From Actinomycetaceae bacterium (lineage in GTDB: Bacteria > Actinomycetota > Actinomycetes > Actinomycetales > Actinomycetaceae), in contig JAUNKY010000004.1 in assembly GCA_030532515.1 (NCBI GenBank), forward strand, positions 1 through 64,000: a DNA stretch of 64,000 bases, given 5' to 3'. Below are positions 52,662 through 63,032 of the stretch, one piece after another. The position numbers and the translations under genes are program-made. Each line of letters begins with the position of its first letter. Position 1 is the stretch's first letter. Under the pieces are notes generated by a model. It did no database searches, was not told the origin of the DNA, and saw only the letters and a list, made by a program, of their open reading frames with translations.

Positions 52662-54224
52662 TTGGATACGACGAATACGCCGCGGCCAGTGGGCGCTTCT
52701 GAGCAAACTGTCGCCAGCTTACATGATTCCCGTGACCGCCGACTGCCGCTGATTGCACCCCCTTGCGGGCTGGTCATTTTCGGAATCACCGGCGACCTGG
52801 CACGTAAAAAACTGGTTCCTGCGCTTTATGACCTGGCAAATCGCGGTCTGCTTCACCCGGCTTTTGCCCTCACCGGTTTTGCTCGGCGCGACTGGAGTAA
52901 CAGTGAGTTTGAAGATTTCGTCTTGGCTTCAATCAAAGCCTACGCACGTACCCCTTGGGATGAAAGCACCTGGCAGCAGTTTAAAGCTGGATTGCGTTTT
53001 GTTTCCGGCACTTTCGACGATGAGGCGGCTTTTGACCGTTTAGCCCAAACCGTCACTGAATTAGACCAAACCAGAGGCACCGGCGGAAACCATGCTTTCT
53101 ACCTGTCGATTCCACCAGATTCCTTCCCCAAGGTAGTCTCCCAGCTGGCTCGCTCTGGCTTAAACACCGATCGTACGGATAGTTTCCGCCGCGTCATCAT
53201 CGAAAAGCCTTTCGGCGACGACCTGGCATCCGCCCGGGCATTAGCGGAAGTTTTGCAAAAGGTTTTCGCGGAAAAAGATACTTTCCGCATCGACCACTAC
53301 CTGGGTAAAGAAACCGTTCAGAATATTCTAGCGATGCGGTTTTCAAACATTATGTTTGAGCCACTTTGGAACTCTAGGTACGTGGACCACGTGCAGATCA
53401 CCATGGCGGAAGACATCGGTATCGGTACGCGCGCTGGCTACTACGATGGCATCGGCTCAGCTAAAGATGTGATGCAAAACCACCTGCTACAGCTCTTAGC
53501 CTTAACAGCCATGGAAGAACCAGTCACCTTCGATGAACGCGACCTAAAAATCGAAAAACAGAAGGTACTATCAGCCTTGCGTCTGCCGGAAAACCTGGCA
53601 GAAAACACGGTAATTGGCCAATATACTTCCGGCTGGCAAGGCGGTGAAGTAGTCAAAGGCTACCTTGAAGAAGACAATATTCCCCCAGATTCACGCACGG
53701 ATACTTTCGCTGCAGTGAAACTCTATGTGGATACGCGCCGCTGGGCCGGAGTGCCTTTCTACCTGCGCACCGGCAAACGATTAGGAAAACGAGTTACGGA
53801 AATTGCCGTGGTTTTCAAACGCGCTGCTCATATTCCATTTGATAAAGCCGCCACTCAAGAACTTGGTAATAACGCGCTGGTGATTCGGATTCAGCCCGAT
53901 GAAGGGATCACTTTACGCTTTGGTTCTAAAGTTCCCGGTAACGGAATGCAGGTGCGCGACGTTTCCATGGATTTTGGTTACGGGCATGCTTTTACCGAAG
54001 ATTCCCCACTGGCCTATGAACGTTTGCTTCTAGACGCCTTAGCGGGAAACTCGCCGCTTTTCCCTGGGCAAGCGGAGGTAGAGCTCTCTTGGGCAATTAT
54101 GGATCCTATTTTCCAATACTGGGCTAAAGAAGTTACCCCGGTCCCCTACCGTCCGGGCACTTGGGGGCCTGATGAAGCCCACGAAATGTTAGCTAAAGAA
54201 GGTCGTAGCTGGAGAATCCCATGA
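52662..54224 (+). CDS. zwf: Glucose-6-phosphate dehydrogenase
   Basis: 520 residues. NADP-binding FGITGDLARKKLVPALYDLANRGLL, active-site RIDHYLGKETVQNILAMRFSN and YYDGIGSAKDVMQNHLLQLLAL are intact. It opens the oxidative pentose phosphate pathway. The start is probably TTG 52662, because AAAGAGG lies six bases before it; the in-frame ATG at 52626 has no ribosome site. It overlaps opcA (ATGA) and forms the operon zwf-opcA-pgl. Confidence 0.95.
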   Translation: MDTTNTPRPVGASEQTVASLHDSRDRRLPLIAPPCGLVIFGITGDLARKKLVPALYDLANRGLLHPAFALTGFARRDWSNSEFEDFVLASIKAYARTPWDESTWQQFKAGLRFVSGTFDDEAAFDRLAQTVTELDQTRGTGGNHAFYLSIPPDSFPKVVSQLARSGLNTDRTDSFRRVIIEKPFGDDLASARALAEVLQKVFAEKDTFRIDHYLGKETVQNILAMRFSNIMFEPLWNSRYVDHVQITMAEDIGIGTRAGYYDGIGSAKDVMQNHLLQLLALTAMEEPVTFDERDLKIEKQKVLSALRLPENLAENTVIGQYTSGWQGGEVVKGYLEEDNIPPDSRTDTFAAVKLYVDTRRWAGVPFYLRTGKRLGKRVTEIAVVFKRAAHIPFDKAATQELGNNALVIRIQPDEGITLRFGSKVPGNGMQVRDVSMDFGYGHAFTEDSPLAYERLLLDALAGNSPLFPGQAEVELSWAIMDPIFQYWAKEVTPVPYRPGTWGPDEAHEMLAKEGRSWRIP

Positions 54225-55126
54225 TCGAAACCTTAACGAATACCACTTCTGCAGCAATTTTTAAGCGCCTGGCAGAACTCACTGAAGAAGCGGCCATTCC
54301 TGCAGCCGGCCGCGTCTTGAACCTGATTGCCGTAGTTGCTGACGAATCCCAGGTCGCTCCCGCCATTGAACTGTGTTCAGCGGCTTCGGTGGAACATCCT
54401 TGCCGCGTGATTGTCGTGGTAAGTTCTAACGAACTGGTTTGCCGCGGGTTAGACGCTACCTTACATTACGGCACGGAAATGGGTGCCTCAGATGTAATTG
54501 TCTTAAATGCCGGTAGTTGCGCCGCAGAAAGCCTGGACTCTTTGGTAATTCCGCTTTTGATTGCCGATACTCCGGTCGTTTGTTTCTGGCCTTTTGATGC
54601 TCCGGCAGCTCCTGCGCACCACCCACTGGGAAAGATTGCTTCGCGAAGGATTACCGATTCACGGCGTCTTAGTGCCCCCTTTGATTCATTACGGCAGCTG
54701 GCTGAAAACTATGCTCCCGGAGACACCGACCTATCTTGGGCAGCGGTAACGATGTGGCGTGGGCTGGTGGCAGCGATGGTTGATGAAGCTAAGGTTTCTC
54801 ACTTTGATAAGGTGCGTGTAGTTGGTAATCCCGCACATCCAGCCCCTTACCTGCTAGCAAAATGGTTGCAGTTGAAGTTGGGGGTCGCTATTGAGTTTGT
54901 GGAAGCGCCGGTAAAAACCCTTGAATCGGTCACGCTTTTTTCAAATGGGAGTGTCTTTGAGCTTTCGCGCGCTGACGATTCCTCAGTTGCGGTAATGCGT
55001 CGGCCAGGGCTTGCAGAGACGACTGTGAATCTGCCGCGCCGGCACAGCCACGATGCGCTGATGGAAGACCTGCGTCTGTTAGATGAAGATCCCCTCTACC
55101 AGGAGGTTTTAGCACTGTGCCTCTGA
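54221..55126 (+). CDS. opcA: Glucose-6-phosphate dehydrogenase assembly protein OpcA
   Basis: 301 residues. RVLNLIAVVADESQVAPAIELCSAASVEHPCRVIVVVS and LLIADTPVVCFWPFDAPAAPAHHPLGKIASRRITDS match the OpcA family, which in actinobacteria and cyanobacteria supports assembly or redox control of G6PDH. The position between zwf and pgl is the standard one. ATG overlaps the zwf stop by four bases; the stop overlaps pgl by ten. Confidence 0.93.
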   Translation: MIETLTNTTSAAIFKRLAELTEEAAIPAAGRVLNLIAVVADESQVAPAIELCSAASVEHPCRVIVVVSSNELVCRGLDATLHYGTEMGASDVIVLNAGSCAAESLDSLVIPLLIADTPVVCFWPFDAPAAPAHHPLGKIASRRITDSRRLSAPFDSLRQLAENYAPGDTDLSWAAVTMWRGLVAAMVDEAKVSHFDKVRVVGNPAHPAPYLLAKWLQLKLGVAIEFVEAPVKTLESVTLFSNGSVFELSRADDSSVAVMRRPGLAETTVNLPRRHSHDALMEDLRLLDEDPLYQEVLALCL

Positions 55127-55899
55127 CTTCTGATGTGCGCGTATTTTCTAACGTTAATGAGCTTTATGCGAAAGTGGCGAAGGCGTTTATTCGCAAGCTA
55201 ACTGAACTGTCTCAGCAGCGTTCGCGGATTCAGCTGGGGGTGGCGGGCGGTTCGATTGCCACAAAGCTGTTCCCCATGGTGACGCAGCTTTTGGATGCGC
55301 ATCCTGAGCTGGCACAAGAGTGGGTGCCGATCCACATTTGGTTAGTGGATGAACGCCACGTGTCACTTGCTTCGTTAGACCGTACTTCTGCTTTAGTGCG
55401 GAAGTATTTGACGGATAAGTATCCGATTTTCATTTTGCATGACGTGCCTACGCCCGATGTTTGTCCTGATCCGTTTGCAGCAGCCCGCGCCTATGAACGA
55501 GACCTACTAGAAACGTTTACGCCCTCTCAGTTAGGTACTGATCCGGTGATGGCCAAGGCACAGACTATTCGCTTAGATTTTGCTTTGTTGGGGATGGGGC
55601 CAGATGGGCATTTTGCTTCCCTTTTCCCTTCCCACGAGTCTTTACAAGCCAGTGGTTTAGTCACAGCGGAAACTGATTCTCCTAAGCCGCCAGCTATGCG
55701 GGTGACAATGACTCTAGAGTTATTGCGGCGTACGCAGGTGTCTTGGTTCGTGGTGACGGGTGCGGATAAGGCCCCGGCGTTAGCGCATGCGGTGCATGGC
55801 GCAGATTACCGGGAAGTTCCGGCTTCGGCGATGAATCAGGTGGGGACTACCTGGTGGTGTGATGCTCCGGCGGCGGTGCGGGTTAATCCGCTTCGTTAG
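55117..55899 (+). CDS. pgl: 6-phosphogluconolactonase
   Basis: 260 residues of the DevB/SOL type. IQLGVAGGSIATKLF, VPIHIWLVDERHVSL and the FALLGMGPDGHFASLFPSH active block are intact. It hydrolyses the lactone made by Zwf. The start is GTG 55117 with AGGAGG at 55101-55106, inside the end of opcA. Its last 17 bases overlap the end of the convergent RbpA-like gene. Confidence 0.95.
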   Translation: MPLTSDVRVFSNVNELYAKVAKAFIRKLTELSQQRSRIQLGVAGGSIATKLFPMVTQLLDAHPELAQEWVPIHIWLVDERHVSLASLDRTSALVRKYLTDKYPIFILHDVPTPDVCPDPFAAARAYERDLLETFTPSQLGTDPVMAKAQTIRLDFALLGMGPDGHFASLFPSHESLQASGLVTAETDSPKPPAMRVTMTLELLRRTQVSWFVVTGADKAPALAHAVHGADYREVPASAMNQVGTTWWCDAPAAVRVNPLR

Positions 55900-56200
55900 G
55901 CTGGGTTTGGTTGCGCAGTTTCTCGAGGGCGTCCATAAGGAGCTCTTCGGCTTGTTCAGGGGCGCGGCGCCTGTGTAATTCCTGGTGATGGGAGGCGCTA
56001 AAAGCGTTTGGTGGCTGCAAGCCCTGCGCTTCAGCTGCTTTCGGCGCTGAGGGCTGTGTGGGGCGCGTGCGGTAGGCCGGTTGTTGGCAGATAGTGCAGT
56101 TCCAGCTGGCCGGTGCGTCTAAAAGGGCTTCGACAGTAAAACTAACGCGCGTGATATGATCACGCGCGCAGAAATATTCGACTTGCGCCGAGTTTGGCAT
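55883..56200 (-). CDS. Second, divergent RbpA-like protein
   Basis: 105 residues. VEYFCARDHITRVSFTVEALLDAPASWNCTICQQPAYRTRP has the RbpA core pattern with C11, H15, C35 and C38, and the end HHQELHRRRAPEQAEELLMDALEKLRNQ parallels the RbpA basic linker and sigma-binding helix (HWDMLxERRxxxELEELL). It differs strongly from the true RbpA at 27056-27415: a long Pro/Ala-rich middle replaces the short one and the RTHWDML motif is lost. It follows secG by three bases and overlaps pgl tail-to-tail. A polymerase-binding role is inferred from the fold pattern. Confidence 0.75.
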   Translation of the reverse strand: MPNSAQVEYFCARDHITRVSFTVEALLDAPASWNCTICQQPAYRTRPTQPSAPKAAEAQGLQPPNAFSASHHQELHRRRAPEQAEELLMDALEKLRNQTQPNEAD

Positions 56201-56203
56201 TTA

Positions 56204-56449
56204 TCAGGCCACGAATTTGGTGAGAACGCCAATCGCAACGATTACAGTAACCCAAACGGTAAGAGTACCGAAAGTGATGAGGTTCAGGTTGCGTTCGGCT
56301 ACGCCTGAGGAACCGGCAGTTTGGGATAGGCCGCCACCGAACATGTCGGAAACGCCACCGCCCTTACCCTTGTGCATCAGCACGGTGAGGATCAGCAACA
56401 GGCTGGAGATTGCCAGCAGGACGTAGAGGAAAATCATGATTGCGTTCAC
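56204..56449 (-). CDS. secG: Preprotein translocase subunit SecG
   Basis: 81 residues with two membrane helices (IMIFLYVLLAISSLLLILTVLMHKGKGGGVSDMFGG and LITFGTLTVWVTVIVAIGVLTKF) joined by the glycine-rich loop GKGGGVSDMFGGG typical of SecG. It stimulates SecYEG export. The start is GTG 56449 with AAAGGGA upstream; ATG 56437 is an alternative. A hairpin separates it from tpiA, and it is coupled to the RbpA-like gene. Confidence 0.93.
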   Translation of the reverse strand: MNAIMIFLYVLLAISSLLLILTVLMHKGKGGGVSDMFGGGLSQTAGSSGVAERNLNLITFGTLTVWVTVIVAIGVLTKFVA

Positions 56450-56574
56450 GCGGGTTTCCCTTTCGAGTTTGAAACTTCCGCAATTTCTTACCTAACTCAT
56501 CAAGTTTAACTAATTTCAAAGAAATTGCCTAGTTTGTAGCGTGTAAACAGCTGTCTGTGTCGTGTGATCTGCAT

Positions 56575-56613
56575 AGTTTTGGGTGGGAAGAGGGTATCTT
56601 CCCACCCAAAACT
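56575..56613 (-). terminator. Terminator of the pgk-tpiA unit
   Basis: AGTTTTGGGTGGGAAGA (56575-56591), loop GGGTA, and its perfect 17-bp complement (56597-56613), just after the tpiA stop. Confidence 0.85.
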
Positions 56614-56633
56614 TACTTTAAGCGTTTAGTTGC

Positions 56634-57410
56634 TCAGGCGTCGAAACGAGCGATCTTAGAGAATTCGCCAGCTTCCAGTGAAGCGCCGCCAACCAAAGCA
56701 CCGTCAACGTCTTCCTTTGCCATGATGTCAGCAACGTTGGAGGACTTTACAGAGCCACCGTAGAGGATGCGGGTAGCTGCAGCAGTTTCAGCGTCGTATA
56801 GTTCTGCGATACGTGCGCGGATGGCTGCACATACTTCCTGTGCGTCTTCTGGGGTAGCTACTTCGCCAGTGCCGATTGCCCAGATTGGTTCGTAAGCGAT
56901 TACGGACTTAGCAACTTCTTCAGCTGAGAAGCCTTCCAACGCGCCGTCAATCTGCTTCAGTACGTGTGGCACGTGTTCGCCTGCCTTACGTACTTCCAGG
57001 CCTTCGCCACAGCAGATGATGGGGGTCATGCCGTTATCCAGGGCAACGCGAGCCTTGGTGTTAACCTTCTTGTCGCATTCGCCGTGGTATTCACGACGTT
57101 CTGAGTGACCGACAACGATGTAGGATACGCCCAGCTTCTTCAGCATGGTTGCGGAAACTTCACCGGTGTAAGCGCCAGCTGCGTGTACGGAAACGTCCTG
57201 AGCACCGTACTTGATGCCCATTTCGTCGCCTTCTACAACGGTTTGTACTGAGCGGATGTCAGTGAATGGGGGGATGACGACAACTTCAGTCTTGGTGTAG
57301 TCGAAGTTAGCGTCGGAAAGTGCCATGTGCAGGCCCTGTACCAGGTGGATTGCTTCCAAGTGGTCCAGGTTCATCTTCCAGTTACCTGCCATTAGTGGAA
57401 TACGTGCCAT
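56634..57410 (-). CDS. tpiA: Triose-phosphate isomerase
   Basis: 258 residues. MAGNWKMN with the catalytic Lys, [15 protein letters not shown] with His, [24 protein letters not shown] with Glu, and [12 protein letters not shown] are intact. It interconverts dihydroxyacetone phosphate and glyceraldehyde-3-phosphate. Three bases after pgk. Codon use is strongly biased, as in pgk and gap, indicating high expression. Confidence 0.98.
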   Translation of the reverse strand: MARIPLMAGNWKMNLDHLEAIHLVQGLHMALSDANFDYTKTEVVVIPPFTDIRSVQTVVEGDEMGIKYGAQDVSVHAAGAYTGEVSATMLKKLGVSYIVVGHSERREYHGECDKKVNTKARVALDNGMTPIICCGEGLEVRKAGEHVPHVLKQIDGALEGFSAEEVAKSVIAYEPIWAIGTGEVATPEDAQEVCAAIRARIAELYDAETAAATRILYGGSVKSSNVADIMAKEDVDGALVGGASLEAGEFSKIARFDA

Positions 57411-57413
57411 TTT

Positions 57414-58607
57414 TCAGTCCTCCAAAACTGCGATGCCTGGTAGAGTCTTACCTTCGAGCAGTTCGAGGGAAGCTCCACCACCGGTGGAAATGTGAGAGAA
57501 GGTGGCTTCGTCGAAGCCCAGCAGACGTACTGCTGCAGCGGAGTCGCCGCCGCCAACTACCGAGAAGCCTTCGCCTTCGGACATTGCTGCTGCCACAGCC
57601 TTAGTGCCGTTTGCGAAGTTTTCAAATTCGAATACGCCCATTGGGCCGTTCCAGGCAACGGTCTTAGAACCGGCAATCTTTGCAGCGTACAGCGCCTGGG
57701 ATTCTGGGCCGATGTCCAGACCCATTTGGTCTGCTGGCATAGCGTCTGCTGGAACTACGGTTGGAGTGGCGTCCTTGTCGAATTCAGGAGCTACGACGAT
57801 GTCAACTGGCAGTACCAGTTCTACACCCTTTGCTTCTGCTTCAGCAATGTATCCGGCAACGGTTTCTACGTTGTCCAGGTCCAGCAAGGAAGTGCCAACT
57901 TCGTAGCCCTTTGCCTTCAAGAAGGTGTAAGCCATGCCGCCACCGATAACCAGGATGTCTGCCTTGTTTAGCAAGTTAGCAATTACGCCCAGCTTATCAG
58001 CTACCTTGGCGCCACCGAGTACTACGGTGTAGGGGCGTTCTGGGTTGTCAGTTGCTTTACGGAGGGATTCGATTTCCTTCAGTACCAGCTGGCCGGAAGC
58101 AGATGGAAGCTTCTTAGCAATGTCGTAAACGGAAGCTTGCTTGCGGTGTACTACGCCGAAGCCGTCGGATACGTAGGCGTCGGCTAGTTCGGCAAGTTCA
58201 GCGGCCATTTCTTCGCGTTCTGCGTCTACCTTTGAGGTTTCGCGGGCGTCGAAGCGAACGTTTTCAAGCAGCAGAACTTCGCCTTCAGCGAGGTTTGCGG
58301 CAAGTTCACGGGCGGATTCGCCGGTGATGTCTGCTGCCAATGCTACTGGGGCGTCGATCAGTTCGCCCAGGCGCTTTGCTACTGGAGCCAGGGAGTAGGC
58401 TGGGTTTACTTCGCCCTTTGGACGACCCAGGTGTGCCATCACGATTACTTTGGCGCCGGCTTCACGGAGCTGGTTCAGGGTGGGCAGAGCTGCTCGGATA
58501 CGGCCGTCGTCGGTGATTACGCCATCTTTCAATGGAACGTTGAAGTCGGAACGGACCAGGACGCGCTTGCCTTTGAGGTCGCCCAGGGTGTCAATAGTGC
58601 GCAACAT
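57414..58607 (-). CDS. pgk: Phosphoglycerate kinase
   Basis: 397 residues. [46 protein letters not shown] and the C-terminal [33 protein letters not shown] are intact. It makes ATP from 1,3-bisphosphoglycerate. I start at ATG 58607 ([16 protein letters not shown]) with AAGGAG upstream; the in-frame upstream extension to 58685 runs into the terminator hairpin and is not conserved. Confidence 0.97.
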   Translation of the reverse strand: MLRTIDTLGDLKGKRVLVRSDFNVPLKDGVITDDGRIRAALPTLNQLREAGAKVIVMAHLGRPKGEVNPAYSLAPVAKRLGELIDAPVALAADITGESARELAANLAEGEVLLLENVRFDARETSKVDAEREEMAAELAELADAYVSDGFGVVHRKQASVYDIAKKLPSASGQLVLKEIESLRKATDNPERPYTVVLGGAKVADKLGVIANLLNKADILVIGGGMAYTFLKAKGYEVGTSLLDLDNVETVAGYIAEAEAKGVELVLPVDIVVAPEFDKDATPTVVPADAMPADQMGLDIGPESQALYAAKIAGSKTVAWNGPMGVFEFENFANGTKAVAAAMSEGEGFSVVGGGDSAAAVRLLGFDEATFSHISTGGGASLELLEGKTLPGIAVLED

Positions 58608-58660
58608 AGATGCTCTCCTTAGAGTTCTTGTTGTATCTGGCTGGATTGCTTTTCTAAGCA

Positions 58661-58698
58661 ATGACGCCCGCGCACGCCGGAGCATGCGCGGGCGTCAT
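58661..58698 (-). terminator. Terminator between gap and pgk
   Basis: ATGACGCCCGCGCA (58661-58674) and TGCGCGGGCGTCAT (58685-58698), a perfect GC-rich 14-bp stem with 10-base loop just after the gap stop. It would make gap mostly monocistronic. Confidence 0.8.
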
Positions 58699-58724
58699 TT
58701 ATACGCTCTTAGATGCGTTTAAAA

Positions 58725-59750
<1,026 letters not shown>

Positions 59751-59919
59751 TTAGCATTTTCGTCTTTGAGTTATCTAAAGAGGGCCGAACTGCCCAATTT
59801 AGACCGCAGATTGGCTGCGGTTCCAGCAAGTTCTAATTTACACTGTTTTCGGATTTTTATCAGGGTCTGATGACCTATTTAAAACGTTCTTACAAACTGA
59901 GAACGTGGTTAAAAGTAAA

Positions 59920-59950
59920 CTGCCTTGAGTTTCCAAAGAACTCAAGGCAG
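59920..59950 (-). terminator. Terminator of whiA operon
   Basis: CTGCCTTGAGTT (59920-59931), 7-base loop, AACTCAAGGCAG (59939-59950); on the minus strand followed by TTTACTTTT. Lies right after the whiA stop. Confidence 0.8.
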
Positions 59951-59956
59951 CTACTT

Positions 59957-60940
59957 TTAAGACTCGTCTAGCATTTCCATAGTGATGGCTGCTTCCGTAT
60001 CGGGAATCCCCTTCTCCCCCGCCACTTTATCGGCAAGCGCTAAGAGACGCCGAATACGTCCCGCAACTGCATCTTTAGTAAGCTGCGGTTCAGAGAGCTT
60101 CCCCAGTTCCTCTAAAGAAGCTTCCTTGTACTGCAAACGCAGCTGCCCCGCTTCAAACAGGTGGGCGGGAATATCATCTCCCAAGATTTCAAAAGCGCGC
60201 TGTACGCGAGCTCCGGCAGCTACTGCGGCCCGGGCTGAACGGCGCAGATTAGCATCGTCAAAGTTAGCTAAGCGGTTGATATTCCCACGCAGTTCGCGCC
60301 GTTGCCGGCGGGAATTCCAGATTTCAAACGTTTCTTTGGCCCCCAGCTTATCAAGTAGCAGCGAAATGCCATCCGCATCTTTAACCACCACGCGATGGGA
60401 GTTACGTACTTCGCGCACACGTGCAGTAGCTCCCATACGCCGGGCAACGCCAACTAACGCCAAGGCAGCTTCTGGTCCGGGAGCGGTCAGTTCCATGGAG
60501 GAAGACCGTCCTGGTTCAAGTAAAGAACCGCGGGCTAAGAACGCGCCGCGCCAAGCAGCGATGGCTTCTGCTTCCCCACCCGAAACAATTTCCGGAGGAA
60601 GCCCCCGAATCGGTTGGTTGCGGTGATCAACTAAGCCAGTTAAACGCGCCAGCTGATCAGCTCTTTCAACTACACGCACCACGTAGCGGTCCCCTTTTTT
60701 AAGAGCACCCCCAGAGACTACTACCACCGAGGTAGAAACGTTATAAAGTTTGGCTAAAAAAGCGCGTAACCGCGTGGCTGCCTGCTTGGAATCGAGTTCA
60801 GCTTCAATCACTACCCGCCCGTTCACTTCATGTAATCCGCCAGCAAAACGTAGCAAAGTGGCAATCTCAGCGTTCATTTGCGAAGCTGTGGTGACTGGAT
60901 GTTGTACCAGTTCCTTTTTCAAGCCTGCGGTGAGCGCCAT
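59957..60940 (-). CDS. whiA: DNA-binding regulator WhiA
   Basis: 327 residues. The N-terminal part is a LAGLIDADG-like fold ([53 protein letters not shown]), and the C-terminus is a helix-turn-helix ([32 protein letters not shown]). In Streptomyces WhiA with WhiB controls sporulation septation; in others it is linked to division. Start ATG 60940 ([11 protein letters not shown]) with GGAAAGG upstream. Order uvrC-rapZ-yvcK-whiA is conserved. Confidence 0.95.
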   Translation of the reverse strand: MALTAGLKKELVQHPVTTASQMNAEIATLLRFAGGLHEVNGRVVIEAELDSKQAATRLRAFLAKLYNVSTSVVVVSGGALKKGDRYVVRVVERADQLARLTGLVDHRNQPIRGLPPEIVSGGEAEAIAAWRGAFLARGSLLEPGRSSSMELTAPGPEAALALVGVARRMGATARVREVRNSHRVVVKDADGISLLLDKLGAKETFEIWNSRRQRRELRGNINRLANFDDANLRRSARAAVAAGARVQRAFEILGDDIPAHLFEAGQLRLQYKEASLEELGKLSEPQLTKDAVAGRIRRLLALADKVAGEKGIPDTEAAITMEMLDES

Positions 60941-61025
60941 AGTTAGCCTTTCCAAAAGATTTCAATATCGTAAAAACTTTACCCGAAACGGGTTGAAATA
61001 ATCCTGCCTCAGGCACAAAAGTGAA

Positions 61026-62042
61026 TTATGCCAACCAATTTTCAGGGGCGTTGACTTCTCCTAAAACCCCTTCAAAGGCATCTCGCAAGGCAGCCGCTAA
61101 ACGCAACGGGTCGTGTAGTCCAGAACGCGCTCCAATACAGACTTGGCGCAGTAACAGACGGGCTCCTAACTCACGCGCCGCAGTTTCCAGCTCGTCAATA
61201 TCGTCCGCCATCGAAGGATCGGCGATTACTACATCGAGGGCGAAACGGGGCGCATATTTTCCCAGCAAACGCACATGATCAGCAGCCGAAAGCGAGTCTG
61301 TTTCACCCGCCTGTTCCGTCAGGTTGAGAATCAGAGCGCGCCGCGCCGGAGTGCTTACTAAAGCGTCGTGGAGTTCCTTAACCAGCAAGTGTGGTAGCAC
61401 CGAAGTGTACCAAGAGCCCGGTCCTAAAACGATCCACTCAGCTTCCGCAATGGCTTGTTTGACTTCCCCAGCTACCGGAGGATTCTCAGGAATGATGCGA
61501 ATATCTGCTACCTTACCGGGGGCTTTTGCCACATTGACTTGCCCTCGATAAGTACGTTTTTCACCGCCCTCGGGAAGAATCATATCCGCTTCAATTTCCA
61601 ACGGTACCGAAGCCATCGGCAGCACCCGCCCGTGGGCTTGCAGAAGTTTGCCAACCCAATCCAAGCCCTTAACTTCATCCCCCAAAAGCTGCCACAGAGC
61701 AACGATTAGAAGGTTACCAAGCGCGTGGTTATCCAAATCTCCATCGGTTTTGAAACGGTGCTGCATGACGTCGCGCCAGGTGAGTCCCCATTCCGAATCA
61801 TCACACAGCGAAGCTAATGCCATGCGCAAATCTCCCGGGGGAAGTACTTCCATTTCTTGGCGCAGTCGCCCCGAAGAGCCCCCATCATCAGCCACAGTAA
61901 CCACCGCAGTCAGCTGATGGGTGATGTGCTTCAGCGCGCGTAAAGTTGCCGATAAACCGTGTCCGCCGCCAAAGGCAACGACTTTAGTGCCCGCTTCACC
62001 GCGCAGTGGCCAACCTTCTTTATCCAACATGGTACTCATCAT
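61026..62042 (-). CDS. yvcK: YvcK/CofD-like gluconeogenesis factor
   Basis: 338 residues. KVVAFGGGHGLSATLRALKHITHQLTAVVTVADDGGSSGRLRQEMEVLPPGDLRMALASL and EWIVLGPGSWYTSVLPHLLV are the family marks. YvcK binds UDP-sugars and is needed for growth on gluconeogenic carbon and for envelope shape in Bacillus and mycobacteria (CuvA). ATG overlaps the rapZ stop by four bases. One CGAGGGCG octamer lies at 61235 and one reverse copy at 61565. Confidence 0.94.
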   Translation of the reverse strand: MMSTMLDKEGWPLRGEAGTKVVAFGGGHGLSATLRALKHITHQLTAVVTVADDGGSSGRLRQEMEVLPPGDLRMALASLCDDSEWGLTWRDVMQHRFKTDGDLDNHALGNLLIVALWQLLGDEVKGLDWVGKLLQAHGRVLPMASVPLEIEADMILPEGGEKRTYRGQVNVAKAPGKVADIRIIPENPPVAGEVKQAIAEAEWIVLGPGSWYTSVLPHLLVKELHDALVSTPARRALILNLTEQAGETDSLSAADHVRLLGKYAPRFALDVVIADPSMADDIDELETAARELGARLLLRQVCIGARSGLHDPLRLAAALRDAFEGVLGEVNAPENWLA

Positions 62043-62992
62043 TCACGCCCTAAATCTCGGTGAATTACCCGCACGGGGAAACCTTTTTCGCGCAGCTTCG
62101 TCGCAATCAGCTCAGCATTTGCCACCGACCGGTGCTTACCGCCGGTACAGCCAATCGCAATGGTCACAAATGGTTTCAGCTCATTCAAATACCCGGCCAG
62201 CATCGGGGCCAGTAGTTCCGCATAATTCTGGGCAAATTCGCGGGCTCCTGGCTGGTCCAATACATAGCGCGCCACAGCTTCGTCGCGCCCCGTCAGATGC
62301 CGCAACTCGCTCACCCAGTACGGGTTTTTCAAGAAACGCACGTCAAGTACGTGGTCGGCATCCAGCGGTAAACCGTACTTAAAGCCAAAGGACATAACGG
62401 TCAGTTTCAAAGCTCGGTTAGAGTCCCCCGCCACCACGTCGCGCATATGCCGAGTCAGGTCATGGACACTCATCTTTGTAGTGTCAACGATTTCATCTGC
62501 CCGCTGGCGCAGCGGGGCCAGCATCTGCTTTTCTTTCGCAATGCCGTCAAGGATACGCCCGTCTTCCTGCAGCGGGTGGGGGCGACGGTTCGACTCATAG
62601 CGTTTCACCAGTTCGGCTTCGTCAGCCTCTAAGAAAATCAGCCGGTAGGAAATGTTTTCCGCCGCCAGCTTCGCTAGAACCGCTTCGAAGTCGTGGAAGA
62701 ACTCACCTGAACGCACGTCAACTACTGCAGCCAAACGGTGCACGCCTCCCCCATCGGGGGTCATCATCCCCGCCAAAGCGGGTAGCAACATGGGAGGAAG
62801 ATTGTCGACCACGTACCAATCTAAATCCTCTAAAGCCATAGAGGCTCGGGTCCGTCCGGCGCCGGACATGCCGGTAATAATCAGCATTTCCGTCCCCGGA
62901 TTTTCAGGTAGCTGCGTAATCGCATCTAACACTGGGATGCCAGAAGGAACGGTAGGAGGATTGTTGGGTTCGATGGGTTCGTGATTAGTCAT
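62039..62992 (-). CDS. rapZ: RNase adapter protein RapZ (YvcJ)
   Basis: 317 residues. Walker A IITGMSGAGRTRASMALEDL, DNLPPMLLPAL, VDVRSGEF, RLIFLEADEAELVKRYESNRRPHPL and the C-terminal VTIAIGCTGGKHRSVANAELIATKL are intact. The P-loop ends GRT rather than GRS/GKS, which is tolerated. The family binds nucleotides and, in E. coli, guides RNase E on a small RNA; the actinobacterial role is not settled. Lies between uvrC and yvcK. Confidence 0.94.
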   Translation of the reverse strand: MTNHEPIEPNNPPTVPSGIPVLDAITQLPENPGTEMLIITGMSGAGRTRASMALEDLDWYVVDNLPPMLLPALAGMMTPDGGGVHRLAAVVDVRSGEFFHDFEAVLAKLAAENISYRLIFLEADEAELVKRYESNRRPHPLQEDGRILDGIAKEKQMLAPLRQRADEIVDTTKMSVHDLTRHMRDVVAGDSNRALKLTVMSFGFKYGLPLDADHVLDVRFLKNPYWVSELRHLTGRDEAVARYVLDQPGAREFAQNYAELLAPMLAGYLNELKPFVTIAIGCTGGKHRSVANAELIATKLREKGFPVRVIHRDLGRE

Positions 62993-63032
62993 GTACCTAG
63001 TTTGCCAGGTTTTACGCCAAACTGACTACGAT

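Noticed and set aside
57492..57971. 159-codon plus-strand frame opposite pgk
   Set aside because: Shadow of the highly biased pgk codons; no motif and no start signal.
58608..58685. N-terminal extension of pgk to 58685
   Set aside because: The extension enters the gap terminator hairpin, is not family-like, and ATG 58607 has a good ribosome site.
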